Assembly: GCA_963840435.1 (NCBI GenBank)
Contig: CAWIYY010000020.1
Location: 62,001-126,000, forward strand
DNA: 64,000 nucleotides
Direction of reading: 5' to 3'
Origin: Bog-473 sp963840435
Lineage (GTDB): Bacteria > Actinomycetota > Acidimicrobiia > Acidimicrobiales > RAAP-2
A program made the position numbers and the translations under genes. This document shows, piece after piece, positions 34,824 to 44,606 of this stretch. Each line of letters opens with the position of its first letter. Position 1 is the first letter of the stretch. The notes below the pieces were generated by a model. It had not been told where the DNA came from. It made no database searches and was given only the letters and a program-made list of their open reading frames with translations.

Positions 34824-35413
34824 GAGTGCAGCGCAGGCTCGTCCATGGCCGAATCGACCTGGTCCGGGCTGAACGGGATGACCGGGGCGCTCTGGCCGAA
34901 GACGTCGAGCGTGTGGATGAACCGGTGCAGGCCCATGGATCCGGCACAGGCAAAACCCAGCTCGATGATCTGGGCGGCCGTGAAGTGCTCGCCGAGCTTG
35001 CGGTAGACCTCGTCGTCGATGGCGTGGTGATCGGCCGAGAGCAGGTCGAGAAACTCGACGGCCAAGCGCTCCTGCTCGTTGAGGTCGCCCCCGCCGGGAG
35101 CGATGAGGCAGGCCACGTCCTCGTCGGTGATGGAGTCGTGCTTCCTCGACTGCATGCAGGGCTGGCACTCCCCCAGCTGGGCGCTCCTGATCCGCAACAG
35201 CTCGATGATCCGGCCTCCCAACAGGGAGCCCTTCCCCATGACGTGGCGCGCCGCGTCGGTCATGATGATCTGCTGGGTCTTGTAGGCGAAGATCTGGAGC
35301 GGGATGGGCGTCGCGTAGAGCCCCTCCTCGACCCCCTCTTCGATGATCCGGCGCGGCTCCGGCGCCATCTGGTCCAACGGAATCGGCTCGATCCTGGGCA
35401 CGTAACCCCCCAT
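34820..35413 (-). CDS. Carboxymuconolactone decarboxylase/AhpD-family protein
   Basis: The 197-residue protein is alpha-helical, with the C-x-x-C pair in GECQPCMQSRK and a downstream histidine, the AhpD-type redox signature; both cysteines are retained, so peroxidase or disulfide chemistry is possible. The tail has GSMGLHRFIHTLDVFGQ. It is co-translated with the extended SDR downstream. The ATG at 35413 faces the divergent SDR at 35485, leaving about 70 bases for both promoters. The physiological substrate is not clear. Confidence 0.82.
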   Translation of the reverse strand: MGGYVPRIEPIPLDQMAPEPRRIIEEGVEEGLYATPIPLQIFAYKTQQIIMTDAARHVMGKGSLLGGRIIELLRIRSAQLGECQPCMQSRKHDSITDEDVACLIAPGGGDLNEQERLAVEFLDLLSADHHAIDDEVYRKLGEHFTAAQIIELGFACAGSMGLHRFIHTLDVFGQSAPVIPFSPDQVDSAMDEPALHS

Positions 35414-35484
35414 CCGCCCCAGGTCTCCACCCGGGGCTCTCGTCTATGACACGGCTGTCACATAACAATGTAACGTCGCCGTCC

Positions 35485-36296
35485 ATGCCAATCGACCCCA
35501 GCTCAATTCTGCTGACCGATCGGGTGGCCGTCGTCACCGGCGGTGGATCCGGCATCGGACGGGGCATCGCTCGAAACTTCGCCGCTTTTGGCGCCAAGGT
35601 GGCCGTCTGGGAGCGCCACGCCGACACGGCGGCGGCGGCCGGCGAAGAGGTGGCTGGCCTCGGCCTCCAGGTCGACGTCCGGGAGTCGGATCAGGTCGAT
35701 GCGGCGCTCGAGCGCACGCTGGCCGAACTGGGACCAGTCAGCATCCTCGTCAACAACGCGGGGGCGTCTTCAACTCCCCGCTGCTCGAGACGTCGGAGAA
35801 CGGATGGGACGCCCTCTACCGCTCCAACCTCAAGCACGTGATCCTGTGCACCCAACGGGTGGCCCGCCAGATGGTCCAACGCTCGCTGACCGGCAGCATC
35901 ATCAGCGTCACGTCCATCGAGGGCGTCCGGGCGGCGCCGGGCTACGCGGCCTACGCCGCGGCCAAGGCCGGGGTGATCGAGTACACCAAGACGGCCGCTC
36001 TCGAGCTGGCGCCCCACGGAATCAGAGTGAACGCACTGGCACCTGACATCACCTGGACGGAGGGCCTGGCTTCCGTGGCCCCCAACCCCGAGGGCATGCA
36101 GGAGCGATTCGGACAGACCGTGCCGATGGGCCGGGCCGGTCACGTCGACGAGATGGCGGGTGCCGCCATCTTCCTGGCCTCGAGCCTCTCGAGCTACATC
36201 ACGGGCCAGACCATCCACGTCGACGGTGGCACCCAGGCCGCCAGCGGCTGGTACCACCACCCCGAGACCGGCGAGTACGTCCTCGGGCCGACGTAG
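35485..36296 (+). pseudogene. Short-chain dehydrogenase/reductase, frameshifted in a G run
   Basis: ATG 35485 opens the classical SDR N-terminus (VAVVTGGGSGIGRGIARNFA) and reads SILVNNAG, then goes out of frame at the five-G run 35760-35764. Inserting one G would continue GVFNSPLLETSENGWDALYR, SNLKHVILCTQRVARQMVQR to the existing downstream frame with the catalytic YAAAK (AYAAAKAGVIEY) and the stop at 36296. The corrected protein has about 270 residues. An indel in a G homopolymer is a classic sequencing error, so the gene is probably intact in the organism. It is divergent from the AhpD/epimerase pair. Confidence 0.85.
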
Positions 36297-36329
36297 ACCG
36301 AGGCAGGCCGCCGCGCCCTGGTCCTCCCC

Positions 36330-37118
36330 TCAGCCGTTCGCGCCCGTGCCCCCGTGGGCACCCATGCCACCGTCGACCGCGATCAGCTGCCCCGTGATGT
36401 AGCGGGACTCGTCGGAGGCGAGGAAGACGACGACGTCGGCCACGTCGTCGGGCTGGCCCACCGACGGGGTCAGGACCGCACGACCGAGTGACTTGATGAT
36501 GGTGTCGTCGAGGTGAGCCCGGACCGCGTCGGTGAGCACGAGTCCGGGGAGGATGGCGTTGACCCGGATGCCCTGCTTGCCGTGACTGGTGGCCACGTAC
36601 AGCGTGAGGGCATTGACCCCGGCCTTCGCCACGCCGTAGGCGGTCCTGGTGTGGTCGCCCTTCAGGGAGGCGCCCGACGACATGTTGATGATGGATCCAC
36701 CGCCCGTGCGCACCATTTCGGGGACGGCGTGCTTGCAGGTCAACATCTGGCTGCGCAGGTTCACCGTCATCGACGTCTCCCAGACGTCGACCTCCAGCTC
36801 CGTCACGGCCGTATCCCTACTCAGAAACTCGGAGTCGGTCAGGGCTGCGTTGTTGTGCAGCACATCGAGTCGGCCGAACTGGGAAACGGCCGCGGCCACG
36901 AGCGCCTTGACCTCACTCTCGACGGCCAGGTCCACCACATAGGCCGCCGCCTGCGAGCCCGCCGACCGGATTTCTGCGGCCACCGACTCGGCGGCCTCCT
37001 CGTTGATGTCGGCGACCAGCACCGCCGCTCCCGCCCGGGCGAGGGCCCGGGCCGACGCCCCCCCGATCCCCCCTCCGCCGCCGGTGACGATGGCCACCTT
37101 GCCGCTCAGACGCTCCAT
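36330..37118 (-). CDS. Short-chain dehydrogenase/reductase (classical SDR)
   Basis: I place the start at ATG 37118, preceded by GGAGGAG; ATG 37130 is the alternative. The product of about 262 residues has the cofactor motif TGGGGGIGG, HNNAA in place of NNAG, the catalytic S in INMSSGASLKG and the pair Y-x-x-x-K in AYGVAKAGVNAL. It ends DGGMGAHGGTGANG. It would oxidise or reduce a hydroxyl/keto group with NAD(P)(H). It is convergent with the frameshifted SDR at 35485 and divergent from the large regulator at 37505. The substrate is unknown. Confidence 0.88.
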   Translation of the reverse strand: MERLSGKVAIVTGGGGGIGGASARALARAGAAVLVADINEEAAESVAAEIRSAGSQAAAYVVDLAVESEVKALVAAAVSQFGRLDVLHNNAALTDSEFLSRDTAVTELEVDVWETSMTVNLRSQMLTCKHAVPEMVRTGGGSIINMSSGASLKGDHTRTAYGVAKAGVNALTLYVATSHGKQGIRVNAILPGLVLTDAVRAHLDDTIIKSLGRAVLTPSVGQPDDVADVVVFLASDESRYITGQLIAVDGGMGAHGGTGANG

Positions 37119-37504
37119 GAACTCCTCCATCTCGGTCGGGGACTTGCCAGCGGGGCGCGCCGATGCGCGTTGAAGGTCGAGCCCCACGAGGCGGCGGCGC
37201 CGCCGGCGGACATTGTGGCCTGACCGAGACGACCGTCCGTTTCCTGCGGGCTTCCGGAGTGCCGGTCGGGCCACGCACTGGCCGTGCGCGCTGGCGTCAC
37301 TCGTCCGCGTCGACTCGTTGCGCAGTGGGTGAAGCCTCCGCGCCGACCGCACGGTTCGCCGACGCAACGGGGTTGTTCCAAATGAGAACTGGCGTCACAA
37401 TTGTGCTCGCGTGATTTGAAACGAGCAGGTATCCATCGTAGTTTCCGTCCACGGTCACGCGTTGTGACATTTCCTATTGGCGAGGAAATACAGCGGGAGA
37501 TCCC
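37119..37504. promoter_or_regulatory. Divergent promoter region between an SDR and the large AAA-SARP regulator
   Basis: The 386 bases contain no convincing gene. The right half (from about 37370) becomes distinctly AT-richer than its surroundings (TTCCAAATGAGAACTGGCG; ACAATTGTG), as promoters in GC-rich genomes often do. GGGAG precedes the regulator ATG by six bases. I saw no long inverted repeat. Confidence 0.5.
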
Positions 37505-40500
37505 ATGGAATATGTCGTGCGGCGGTCCGGCACCGACCCCGGAGCTCATCTGGGTCAAGAAGAACCTGCGGCGCGTCACGGAGCGGCCGCCAGTTTTGCG
37601 CGAGCGCGGACGCACATCGAGCACGTGGTGCGTGACGCCCGTGGCGGGCGCCCAGGAGTGGCTGCGGTCCACGGACTGGCCGGCTCGGGAAAGACCTCTC
37701 TGCTCGACGACGCCCTGGCACACGCAGACGACTTCACCCGAGTGACCCTGCCCGTGCCGGCATGTGCCATGCCGCTCGAGCTGTGGCAAAGGCTGTTCCG
37801 ACTCGACGGCGCCGGATCGACGGCAGCGGACGAACTGCAGCAGGCGGCCCGGACCGCGATCCGCGCCTCCGCCGAGGCACGCGACGCGCCCGTCCTGATC
37901 GTGTTCGACGAGTGCCCCGCCTCGCACGCGTCAGCCGCCCAGGCCATCGCAGCCGCCGTGCTCGATCCGGAGCTTGACGTTGTTGCCGCGTTCGTCGTGG
38001 CCTGGCGGGACGCGCTCGACGGCTCGACGTCGCCGTTGCAGTTCGAGCTCCCCTCGCATCGGCTCGAGCCCTTCACCGAGGCGCAGTCGGCCGAACTGCT
38101 GAAGACCCGTACGGGCAAGTCGCCCGACCCGGCCGTGCTCGCCGATCTCTGGCGGACGACAGCAGGGAACCCGGCCGGGATGCTGTTCGCGTCCTCCAGG
38201 CTTTCGGAAGACGAGCTGGCCGGCCTCGTGCCGCTGCCAGCTCCGATTCCGCTCGGGCTCGAGCTGGCCGAGGGCTTCGGCGGCTGGACGGAGGAGCTCA
38301 ATCGGGACGCTCGCCTGGCAGTGGCCGTGGCGTCGGCCGCGGAGATGCCACGGGCGGTCCTCGAGGAGGCGCTGTCCGGGGTCGACCTGACGCTTGACGC
38401 CCTGCGCCCGGCCCGGTCTCTCGGAGTCCTGAGCATCGGTGCGGACAGGGTCCGCTTCATCCATCCTCTCTGTCGCGCCGCGGCCTTCCAGCTGGCGACC
38501 CACGAAGCGCAGCGCGCCGCCCGCCACGCAGCCACGGACGCGCTGGTACGAGCCGGGATGGTCGAGGAAGCAGCCATCCTGGCCGCCACGTCCGCCCCAG
38601 CTCGTGACGAGAGGCTCATGTCTCTCTGCGTGCGGGCATCCCAGGCGGGATCCCAACGCTCCGACCTCGAGAGGGCGGCCCGCTTCCTGGTGCTGGCCAG
38701 TCGTTTCGCGCCCACGAACGAGCAGTCGGCCCGCCACCTCATCGACGCGTCGTCCCTCTGGCAGGCGGCCGGACGGACCGACCGGGCCCGGGTCTGCCTG
38801 CAACGGGTCGCACCGGATAACGTGTCGGCTGCGATCATCGGCCACGCCACCTACCGCTCCGCCCGCAGCGCCTTCTCGCTGCACGCGTCACCTCATTCGC
38901 TGGCCGAGATGGCGGCCGGGGCTGAGGTCTGCGGGGCAACCGAGCCGGAGACGGCATCGATCATGCTGGCCGATGCCGCAGCAAGCGCGGTGCTGATCGA
39001 TGACTTCGTCGCGGCACAGAGCTACGCCCAGCGTGCGGTCGACCTCGCCCAGAACCGTCCCGGCGCGCGTGGATGGGCGCTGTTCGCCCGAGACGCCGTC
39101 AGCACCATCCTCTCGGGCCCCGGAACGCTCGAGAAGAACGCCATGCAGGACTCCATGGACGAGTTGGCCGGCTCCGGCTCGGGCGCGGGCTTCCCCGGCT
39201 CGCCCCAGCTGGCCTACGTCCTGGGCAGCGCGCTGGTGCACGTGGCGACGCCGGCGCTCATGGGTCGCTGGCTCGCGTGGATCGACGAGGGCGTGCAGGC
39301 GTCCGGTGATCCTTCGCTCGCCGGCGCCGTCGCGCTCGTGCGCTCCCGCGCTCGGCTGTACGCGGGCGACGTTCCCCAAGCGGTCAGTGCGGCTGACTTC
39401 GCCGTCACCCAGCTGAACCAGGTACAGGACGTCACGCTGCTCGCCCGCGCTCTCGGGTGGTCGGCGTGGGTGCACGCCTGCGCCGGACAGACCGCGCGCG
39501 CACTCGAATCAGCTACTCGGTTCTTCGCTCTGGAGCAGACCGCTCTGCACCTCCCACACGTCCAGGTGCTGAGCTCCCTCGCCCACTGCGAGCTGCAAAA
39601 GGGTCGGGTGCGCGGCGCCCACGCCTGGTTGCAGGCGTTGGAGGACGAGTGTGACCACCGGTCCGGCCATCAAGATTGCTTCGATTGGCCTTCGCTCCAG
39701 GTCTTCTTGCACCTCGCTCTGCTGAGTCACTACGAGCTCGGGCTGCTCGGGGCCGACGTCCCGGTGGCACCTGGAACCGAGCATCCCTCCCCCGCCGCCG
39801 TGGCCGACTGGAACGAGGAGACAGGATCCTCGGCCACTCTCAGCGCGAGCGAGACGGCCACCGCGTCCGATGCGCCCAGCCCGTTCGTCAGCGCCCACCG
39901 CAAACTCGTCGCCGCCCTCAGGCAGCGTCGACTCGGGATACCGGAGCTGGCGCTCTTCAACTTCTCCCGGGCCGAGACGGAGTTCGACGAGTGCGGAGCC
40001 GTCGGCTGGAGCCGACTTGCCGCGGCACAGCTCGGCCCGGCCGCCCGCTATGAGCCGACCGGGGGGATCCCCGCGCCCGTTGGCCAGCGCGTCGCCGAGT
40101 CCGGACCCGGTCTCACACCGGCGGCCGGGTCGCCGCAGCGATCGACGAGGCGGGCGAACGAGCCCCTCCCGTCGGTCGAGCTCCGCCTTCTCGGGGACTT
40201 CTCTGTCTCCTATGAAGGAGAACCGGCGGTCATTCCACTCGGCCACGCGGCACAGGCGCTCAAGATCATCGCTCTGTTCCGTCGCATCTCGGTGGACGAA
40301 CTGGCGGAGCTCCTCTGGCCGGGGGCCGAACCGGGCGTCGGCATCAGGAGGCTGCGCAACATCCACTGGCGGATCAAGTCCGCCTGCGGCGACATCGTCG
40401 CGCGCTCGGACAACGTGATCTGCCTCGAGGACTGGGTGGTCACCGACGTGGGCGCCTTCGAGGAGGCCGCCGCCGCGGCGTTCGAGGGAACGCTCCCGGC

Positions 40501-40879
40501 CGAGGTGGCGTCGGCCTTGGCCCGTGACGCCCTTGCCAAGTACAGCGGTGAGCTCTTGCCCTCCGACCGGCACGCGGAGTGGACGGCCGGGCCGCGAGCA
40601 ACGCTGAACGGGACGCGTCTGCAGCTGCTCGACCTTCTCTATTCCCGCGAGCTGTCATCGGGAAGCCGCCAGGACGCGCTCTCGCTGCTGGAGGAGCTCA
40701 TCTCCGCCAACCCCTCCGACGAGCGCTACTACCTCCAGCTGGCCACCCTGCATCTCGAGGCAGGAAACCGCAGCCGCATGCGGGCCGCGGTCTCACGGGG
40801 CGAGCGGATGCTGGCCGACCTCGGAGTCCAACCCTCGCAGGCCTTCATGGACTTCGTGAGCAGCGTCCGGGATCAGTAG
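37505..40879 (+). CDS. Large AAA-type ATPase regulator with C-terminal winged helix and BTAD (SARP) domain
   Basis: The 1124-residue protein begins with an AAA/NTPase domain: Walker A at about 57-65 (GLAGSGKTS), Walker B at about 131-136 (LIVFDE). A long helical, TPR-like region (about 330-860) follows, as in LAL/MalT-type regulators. The C-terminus, from about 889, is not a LuxR helix-turn-helix but an OmpR-like winged helix (VELRLLGDFSVSYEGEPAVI; VDELAELLWPGAEPGVGIRR) followed by a BTAD-like domain (about 985-1115: AEWTAGPRATLNGTRLQLLD). In AfsR-type SARPs this pair is N-terminal, so the order is reversed. It likely senses a ligand via ATP-dependent oligomerisation and activates transcription from direct repeats. 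The target is unknown. Confidence 0.88.
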   Translation: MEYVVRRSGTDPGAHLGQEEPAARHGAAASFARARTHIEHVVRDARGGRPGVAAVHGLAGSGKTSLLDDALAHADDFTRVTLPVPACAMPLELWQRLFRLDGAGSTAADELQQAARTAIRASAEARDAPVLIVFDECPASHASAAQAIAAAVLDPELDVVAAFVVAWRDALDGSTSPLQFELPSHRLEPFTEAQSAELLKTRTGKSPDPAVLADLWRTTAGNPAGMLFASSRLSEDELAGLVPLPAPIPLGLELAEGFGGWTEELNRDARLAVAVASAAEMPRAVLEEALSGVDLTLDALRPARSLGVLSIGADRVRFIHPLCRAAAFQLATHEAQRAARHAATDALVRAGMVEEAAILAATSAPARDERLMSLCVRASQAGSQRSDLERAARFLVLASRFAPTNEQSARHLIDASSLWQAAGRTDRARVCLQRVAPDNVSAAIIGHATYRSARSAFSLHASPHSLAEMAAGAEVCGATEPETASIMLADAAASAVLIDDFVAAQSYAQRAVDLAQNRPGARGWALFARDAVSTILSGPGTLEKNAMQDSMDELAGSGSGAGFPGSPQLAYVLGSALVHVATPALMGRWLAWIDEGVQASGDPSLAGAVALVRSRARLYAGDVPQAVSAADFAVTQLNQVQDVTLLARALGWSAWVHACAGQTARALESATRFFALEQTALHLPHVQVLSSLAHCELQKGRVRGAHAWLQALEDECDHRSGHQDCFDWPSLQVFLHLALLSHYELGLLGADVPVAPGTEHPSPAAVADWNEETGSSATLSASETATASDAPSPFVSAHRKLVAALRQRRLGIPELALFNFSRAETEFDECGAVGWSRLAAAQLGPAARYEPTGGIPAPVGQRVAESGPGLTPAAGSPQRSTRRANEPLPSVELRLLGDFSVSYEGEPAVIPLGHAAQALKIIALFRRISVDELAELLWPGAEPGVGIRRLRNIHWRIKSACGDIVARSDNVICLEDWVVTDVGAFEEAAAAAFEGTLPAEVASALARDALAKYSGELLPSDRHAEWTAGPRATLNGTRLQLLDLLYSRELSSGSRQDALSLLEELISANPSDERYYLQLATLHLEAGNRSRMRAAVSRGERMLADLGVQPSQAFMDFVSSVRDQ

Positions 40880-41010
40880 CGCGCCGGCGCTCGTGCGCCC
40901 GGTGCCGTCGCCTTCGGGCTGACCGGCGTCGCCACACCCCTGCTGCGCAACGTGGCGCACCGGCCAGAGCCCGGGCCGGACGCGAGAACGCCCGACCCGG
41001 GTCGTGCGGA

Positions 41011-43044
41011 CTACTGCCGGCCGAAGTCGACGGCGAGTGCCGAAAGGTTGGGCGTACCCAGACCGGTGCTCGGGTTGTAGACGGCACCCGGGTTCCCCGA
41101 GAAGTACAGGTTGTCGTTGCCGGTGCCCACCTGCTGCAGCGGGAGGAACGGGCTGCTCTTCTGCTGGGCGAACTTGTAGACCCAGGGGTTCCAGAAACCG
41201 ACCCGGTGGCCGAGGAACGACTCCATCACCGCGGTCGAGCCGTTCAGCTCCGGCCCGACGAAGCTGGTGCCGCCCCAGCCGCCCTCGAGGACGGGGTCCC
41301 CGGCCTGGGCGAAGGACGGCGCGTACAGCAGGTAGCCGGTCAACGGATCGGCGTCGGCCGCCAGGTCCGGCTCCACCCGACCCGACGCGGAACCCGAGAC
41401 GTTTCCGGGGTTCGGGTCGAACTTCCAGCGGGTCGGCAGGCTGCTGCCGTCGATCGTCACGAAGCGCTTCGGCACGAGATAGGGCACCGCGGTGAACTCG
41501 TCCGTGCCCGACACACCCTGCTGGTACGTGGGTGTGTTGTACAGGACGCTGAAGCCGCCGCCACCGCCGCCGTCGTTCTGAGGGTTCTGCGTCACCTGCT
41601 TCACGGTCGTTCCCGCAGTGGTGGCGAAGGCCGACCAGAGGTAGTCCCAGCCCCAGGCCCGCTGCTGCGACACGCTCACCTCGGCGGAACCACCGGGACC
41701 AGTGAGGGTGCCGGACCAGGGCAGCGTCGTCCCACCACTCGACGTGATGTAGGGGCTGTCGGCCGGGGTGTCGACGGACAAGTTGGTCGTACCGAGGTCA
41801 CCGAAGGCGTCGTAGGCGCCGTCGTCGCCGGCCGAGGCGAACGTCGACTGTCCCTGCACGGCCAGCTCGAGGAAGGCCTCGTTGAACGCTGCGTTGTAGG
41901 CCGACGTCTCGGTGCCGTCGGCAACGGCAGCCGTCAGGTCGGTCTCGGACTCGCCCCAACTGGTGGACACGGAACCGGCCAGGTTCTGACTGGCGGCGGT
42001 GAAGAAGGCGTCGGCGAACCCGGGGTCGGTGTTGGGTGCCTGGTACACGACCACGTTCGCATCCGGCGCAACGCCACCCGACTGCTCCACGTCGAGGTCG
42101 GACTCGCTCGAGCCGCCCCTGTTGCTCGGAGCCCCGGGGCCGCCGTCGATGTTCTCGATCGTGACCGTCCGGCCCGAGTTGCTCATCCCCAGCACGTTCT
42201 TCCAGTAGTACTGCGGTGCACCCGGATCCACCGCGGCCAGGGTCACGATGCCGACGGTCTGTCCCTGACCCAGGTCCGAGTCCTGGTAGAGCGGCGAGAG
42301 CCCGTAGTTGGACGCGAAGTTCTGGGGCGTGTTGCAGGCGGAGTCCACGCCCGTCAGCTTGACGCAGGGGTTCGCGCTGTTCGGCTGGGCCGAGACGCTC
42401 GGGGAGATGTGTTGGGCCTGGCTGGCGAAGGCCGAGTAGTTCGACAGGCCGAGGACGGCGGTGACGTAGCTGGCGATGTCGCTGGGCAGCATGGCCGGCC
42501 CGACGGCGGCGTGCACGACCTGGGCCGGAACGGCCTGGCGACCACCCGTTTGGGCCTGGGTCGGAACGCTCACCTGCTGCTGGCTGACGTCGAGCGCCCT
42601 GTCGAAGTCACCGGCCGTCCCGTTGGCCACCACGTCGACGTCGTCGGCGTAGGACTGCGTCGTGATCCCGAACCCTTGCAGGTACTGCTCGAGGGCGAGG
42701 ATGTGCGCGGTGCTCTGCCCGTACTGCTTGGCGAACTGGCTCACGGTGAGATAGGAGCTCACGCCGTTCTCGACGCTCGCCTCGAGCTGCGCGAGGTTCT
42801 GCTCCGTCAGGACGAAGGACACCGTTTCGGGCGTGGTCTTGGGGGTCTGGCCGAAGACGCGCGAACCGGGCAGCGCGGCTGGGTCGTTGCCCCCCGACAC
42901 CGGCACGAGTTGCGCGTGGGTCGACGCAGGATCGCTGGCCGACGCCATGGCGCTGCCCGTGAGGCTCACCGCCACCAAGGTGGCGGTGGCCACCATCCCC
43001 AATCCGATGGATCTGAATGAACCTGCGCGCCGCCTGCGACTCAT
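41011..43044 (-). CDS. Secreted S53-family (sedolisin/kumamolisin-like) peptidase
   Basis: I take ATG 43044 (GGGGAG seven bases upstream), giving 677 residues. A signal peptide (SIGLGMVATATLVAVSLTGS) precedes an activation propeptide (about 70-215) and the catalytic domain. The S53 residues are visible: E314 and D318 in GGSSESDLDVEQ, D407 in FASAGDDGAYD, and the nucleophile S594 in GGWGGTSFVGPEL. The calcium site is presumably near the C-terminus. These pepstatin-insensitive carboxyl proteinases work at acid pH outside the cell after self-cleavage of the propeptide. It is convergent with the regulator at 37505 and followed upstream by a two-component system. Confidence 0.93.
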   Translation of the reverse strand: MSRRRRAGSFRSIGLGMVATATLVAVSLTGSAMASASDPASTHAQLVPVSGGNDPAALPGSRVFGQTPKTTPETVSFVLTEQNLAQLEASVENGVSSYLTVSQFAKQYGQSTAHILALEQYLQGFGITTQSYADDVDVVANGTAGDFDRALDVSQQQVSVPTQAQTGGRQAVPAQVVHAAVGPAMLPSDIASYVTAVLGLSNYSAFASQAQHISPSVSAQPNSANPCVKLTGVDSACNTPQNFASNYGLSPLYQDSDLGQGQTVGIVTLAAVDPGAPQYYWKNVLGMSNSGRTVTIENIDGGPGAPSNRGGSSESDLDVEQSGGVAPDANVVVYQAPNTDPGFADAFFTAASQNLAGSVSTSWGESETDLTAAVADGTETSAYNAAFNEAFLELAVQGQSTFASAGDDGAYDAFGDLGTTNLSVDTPADSPYITSSGGTTLPWSGTLTGPGGSAEVSVSQQRAWGWDYLWSAFATTAGTTVKQVTQNPQNDGGGGGGFSVLYNTPTYQQGVSGTDEFTAVPYLVPKRFVTIDGSSLPTRWKFDPNPGNVSGSASGRVEPDLAADADPLTGYLLYAPSFAQAGDPVLEGGWGGTSFVGPELNGSTAVMESFLGHRVGFWNPWVYKFAQQKSSPFLPLQQVGTGNDNLYFSGNPGAVYNPSTGLGTPNLSALAVDFGRQ

Positions 43045-43187
43045 GCTCCAACTCCCCGTGCTCGAATTCGGCTTTGAACCGATTGCGTCGGACGGTATTA
43101 GCACGCGCCTGCGGTACCCGCACGCCCCACCGATCAATCTGCAACAGAAGTGTGGGGAATTCCGTCGCGGGGCGTGACCGGAGCGGC

Positions 43188-44597
43188 TCAGACGGGAACC
43201 AGCTGAGGAACGCTGCCGCGCCAGTACCCGAGCGTCACGACGAAGCGTGAACCCCCGGTTGGCCCGAGCGGCGATTCGGCCCGCACCGAACCGCCCATGG
43301 CCGTCGCCAGCTCGGCCACGATGGCCAGGCCCAACCCCGAGCCCATGCGTCGATTGGGGCCGCGGTCGGCGCGGTAGAAACGCTCGAACACGCGGTGCAG
43401 ATCGGCCTCGGCGATCCCCGGCCCGTCGTCGTCCACCGTGATGAGGCAGACCCCGGCTTCCGGATAGTCGGTGACGCCGACGGCGACGACGGTCTCGGCG
43501 TAGGTGATGGCGTTCTCAATGAGATTGGCCAGCAACTGGGCCAGGCGGTCCGGGTCGGCGGCCACGTCGGGGGACTGCGGAGAACCGCCGTTCTCGTGCC
43601 CGGCCACATGGACCCGGATCTGCAGACCGTTCTTCGCCGCGGCCGGTCGGAACCCCTCGGCGGTGGTCGACGCCACCTCCGCCGCGTCGGTCGGGCGCAG
43701 GGAGATGGACATCTGGCGCGCCTCGAGCTTGGTGAGGTCGAGCAGGTCTCCGACCAGCCGCTCGAGGCGTCTCGCCTCGGCGATGATCACGTCGGCCGCC
43801 TGGCTGCTGTCCTCGATCGCGCCGTCCTGTATGGCCTCGGCGAAGCCGCGGATGGAGGTCAAGGGCGTCCGCAGATCATGCGACACCGCGAGCAGCAGGT
43901 GACGCTCACGCGCCCGGCTGTCCTCGAGGCTCTGCGCCATGTCGTTGATCGAACCCGCCAGCGATGCGAACTCCGGGTAGTCGTTCGGTCGCACGGGCAC
44001 CCGGCTGGCCAACTCGCCCGACGCGATGCGAGCGGTGACCACTTCCGCTTCGACCAGCGGACGGGCCATGCGCCGGCTCATCTGTGCGGCCACCAGCGCG
44101 GCCACGGCCAGCCCCACCGCGCCGGCCACGATGAAGTAGACCCAGCTCGGTCCGAGATCGCCCACATCGCGCGTGAGCAGGATGGCGAAGGTGCCGTCGA
44201 AGTGCAGGCGGCTGCGCTCCTCGACCGTCAGCTGGGCCGGGGCCACGGCGTAGACCAGGTTGCCCACGCTGCCCGACACGGTGCTCCCGTTCTGGAGCGC
44301 CGGCACGTCGAGGTCCGCCCGGGTGATCCCGTCCGGCAACTTCGTCCTGACCCTGCCCAAGGCGTCGATACGGACGAGAGAGGCGTTACTGAGCCGCAAG
44401 GTTCTCTTGATGATCTGGAGATCAGGCTTCGATTCGACCCCGAGCCGGCCGGACGTCAGCGAGTTGGCCTCGGACACCAGCTGCGTCGTCGCCTGGTCGT
44501 GCGCCGCCTTCCGGGTGAGCAGGAGGCCACCCGCCCCGGCCACGACGAGGGTGACCGCGACGAGGCCGACCATGGCCAGCATCAATCGCTGCCGCAT
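43188..44597 (-). CDS. Sensor histidine kinase
   Basis: The 469-residue membrane kinase has two transmembrane helices (about 6-28 and 151-172) around an extracytoplasmic sensor of about 120 residues, a HAMP linker (about 173-225), a HisKA domain with H240 in LLAVSHDLRTPLTSIRG, and an ATPase domain with the N box (LLANLIENAITYA), G1 (VDDDGPGIAEAD) and G2 (GSGLGLAIV). It follows its response regulator by nine bases in one operon. The stimulus is unknown. The nearby secreted protein at 45434, read divergently, and the acid protease downstream are candidate targets. Confidence 0.93.
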   Translation of the reverse strand: MRQRLMLAMVGLVAVTLVVAGAGGLLLTRKAAHDQATTQLVSEANSLTSGRLGVESKPDLQIIKRTLRLSNASLVRIDALGRVRTKLPDGITRADLDVPALQNGSTVSGSVGNLVYAVAPAQLTVEERSRLHFDGTFAILLTRDVGDLGPSWVYFIVAGAVGLAVAALVAAQMSRRMARPLVEAEVVTARIASGELASRVPVRPNDYPEFASLAGSINDMAQSLEDSRARERHLLLAVSHDLRTPLTSIRGFAEAIQDGAIEDSSQAADVIIAEARRLERLVGDLLDLTKLEARQMSISLRPTDAAEVASTTAEGFRPAAAKNGLQIRVHVAGHENGGSPQSPDVAADPDRLAQLLANLIENAITYAETVVAVGVTDYPEAGVCLITVDDDGPGIAEADLHRVFERFYRADRGPNRRMGSGLGLAIVAELATAMGGSVRAESPLGPTGGSRFVVTLGYWRGSVPQLVPV

Positions 44598-44606
44598 CGA
44601 CGAGCC

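Noticed and set aside
33825..35627. 600-codon minus-strand frame treated as one protein
   Set aside because: Only the part from 34823 downstream is epimerase; the upstream part is antisense or out of frame to the AhpD-like gene.
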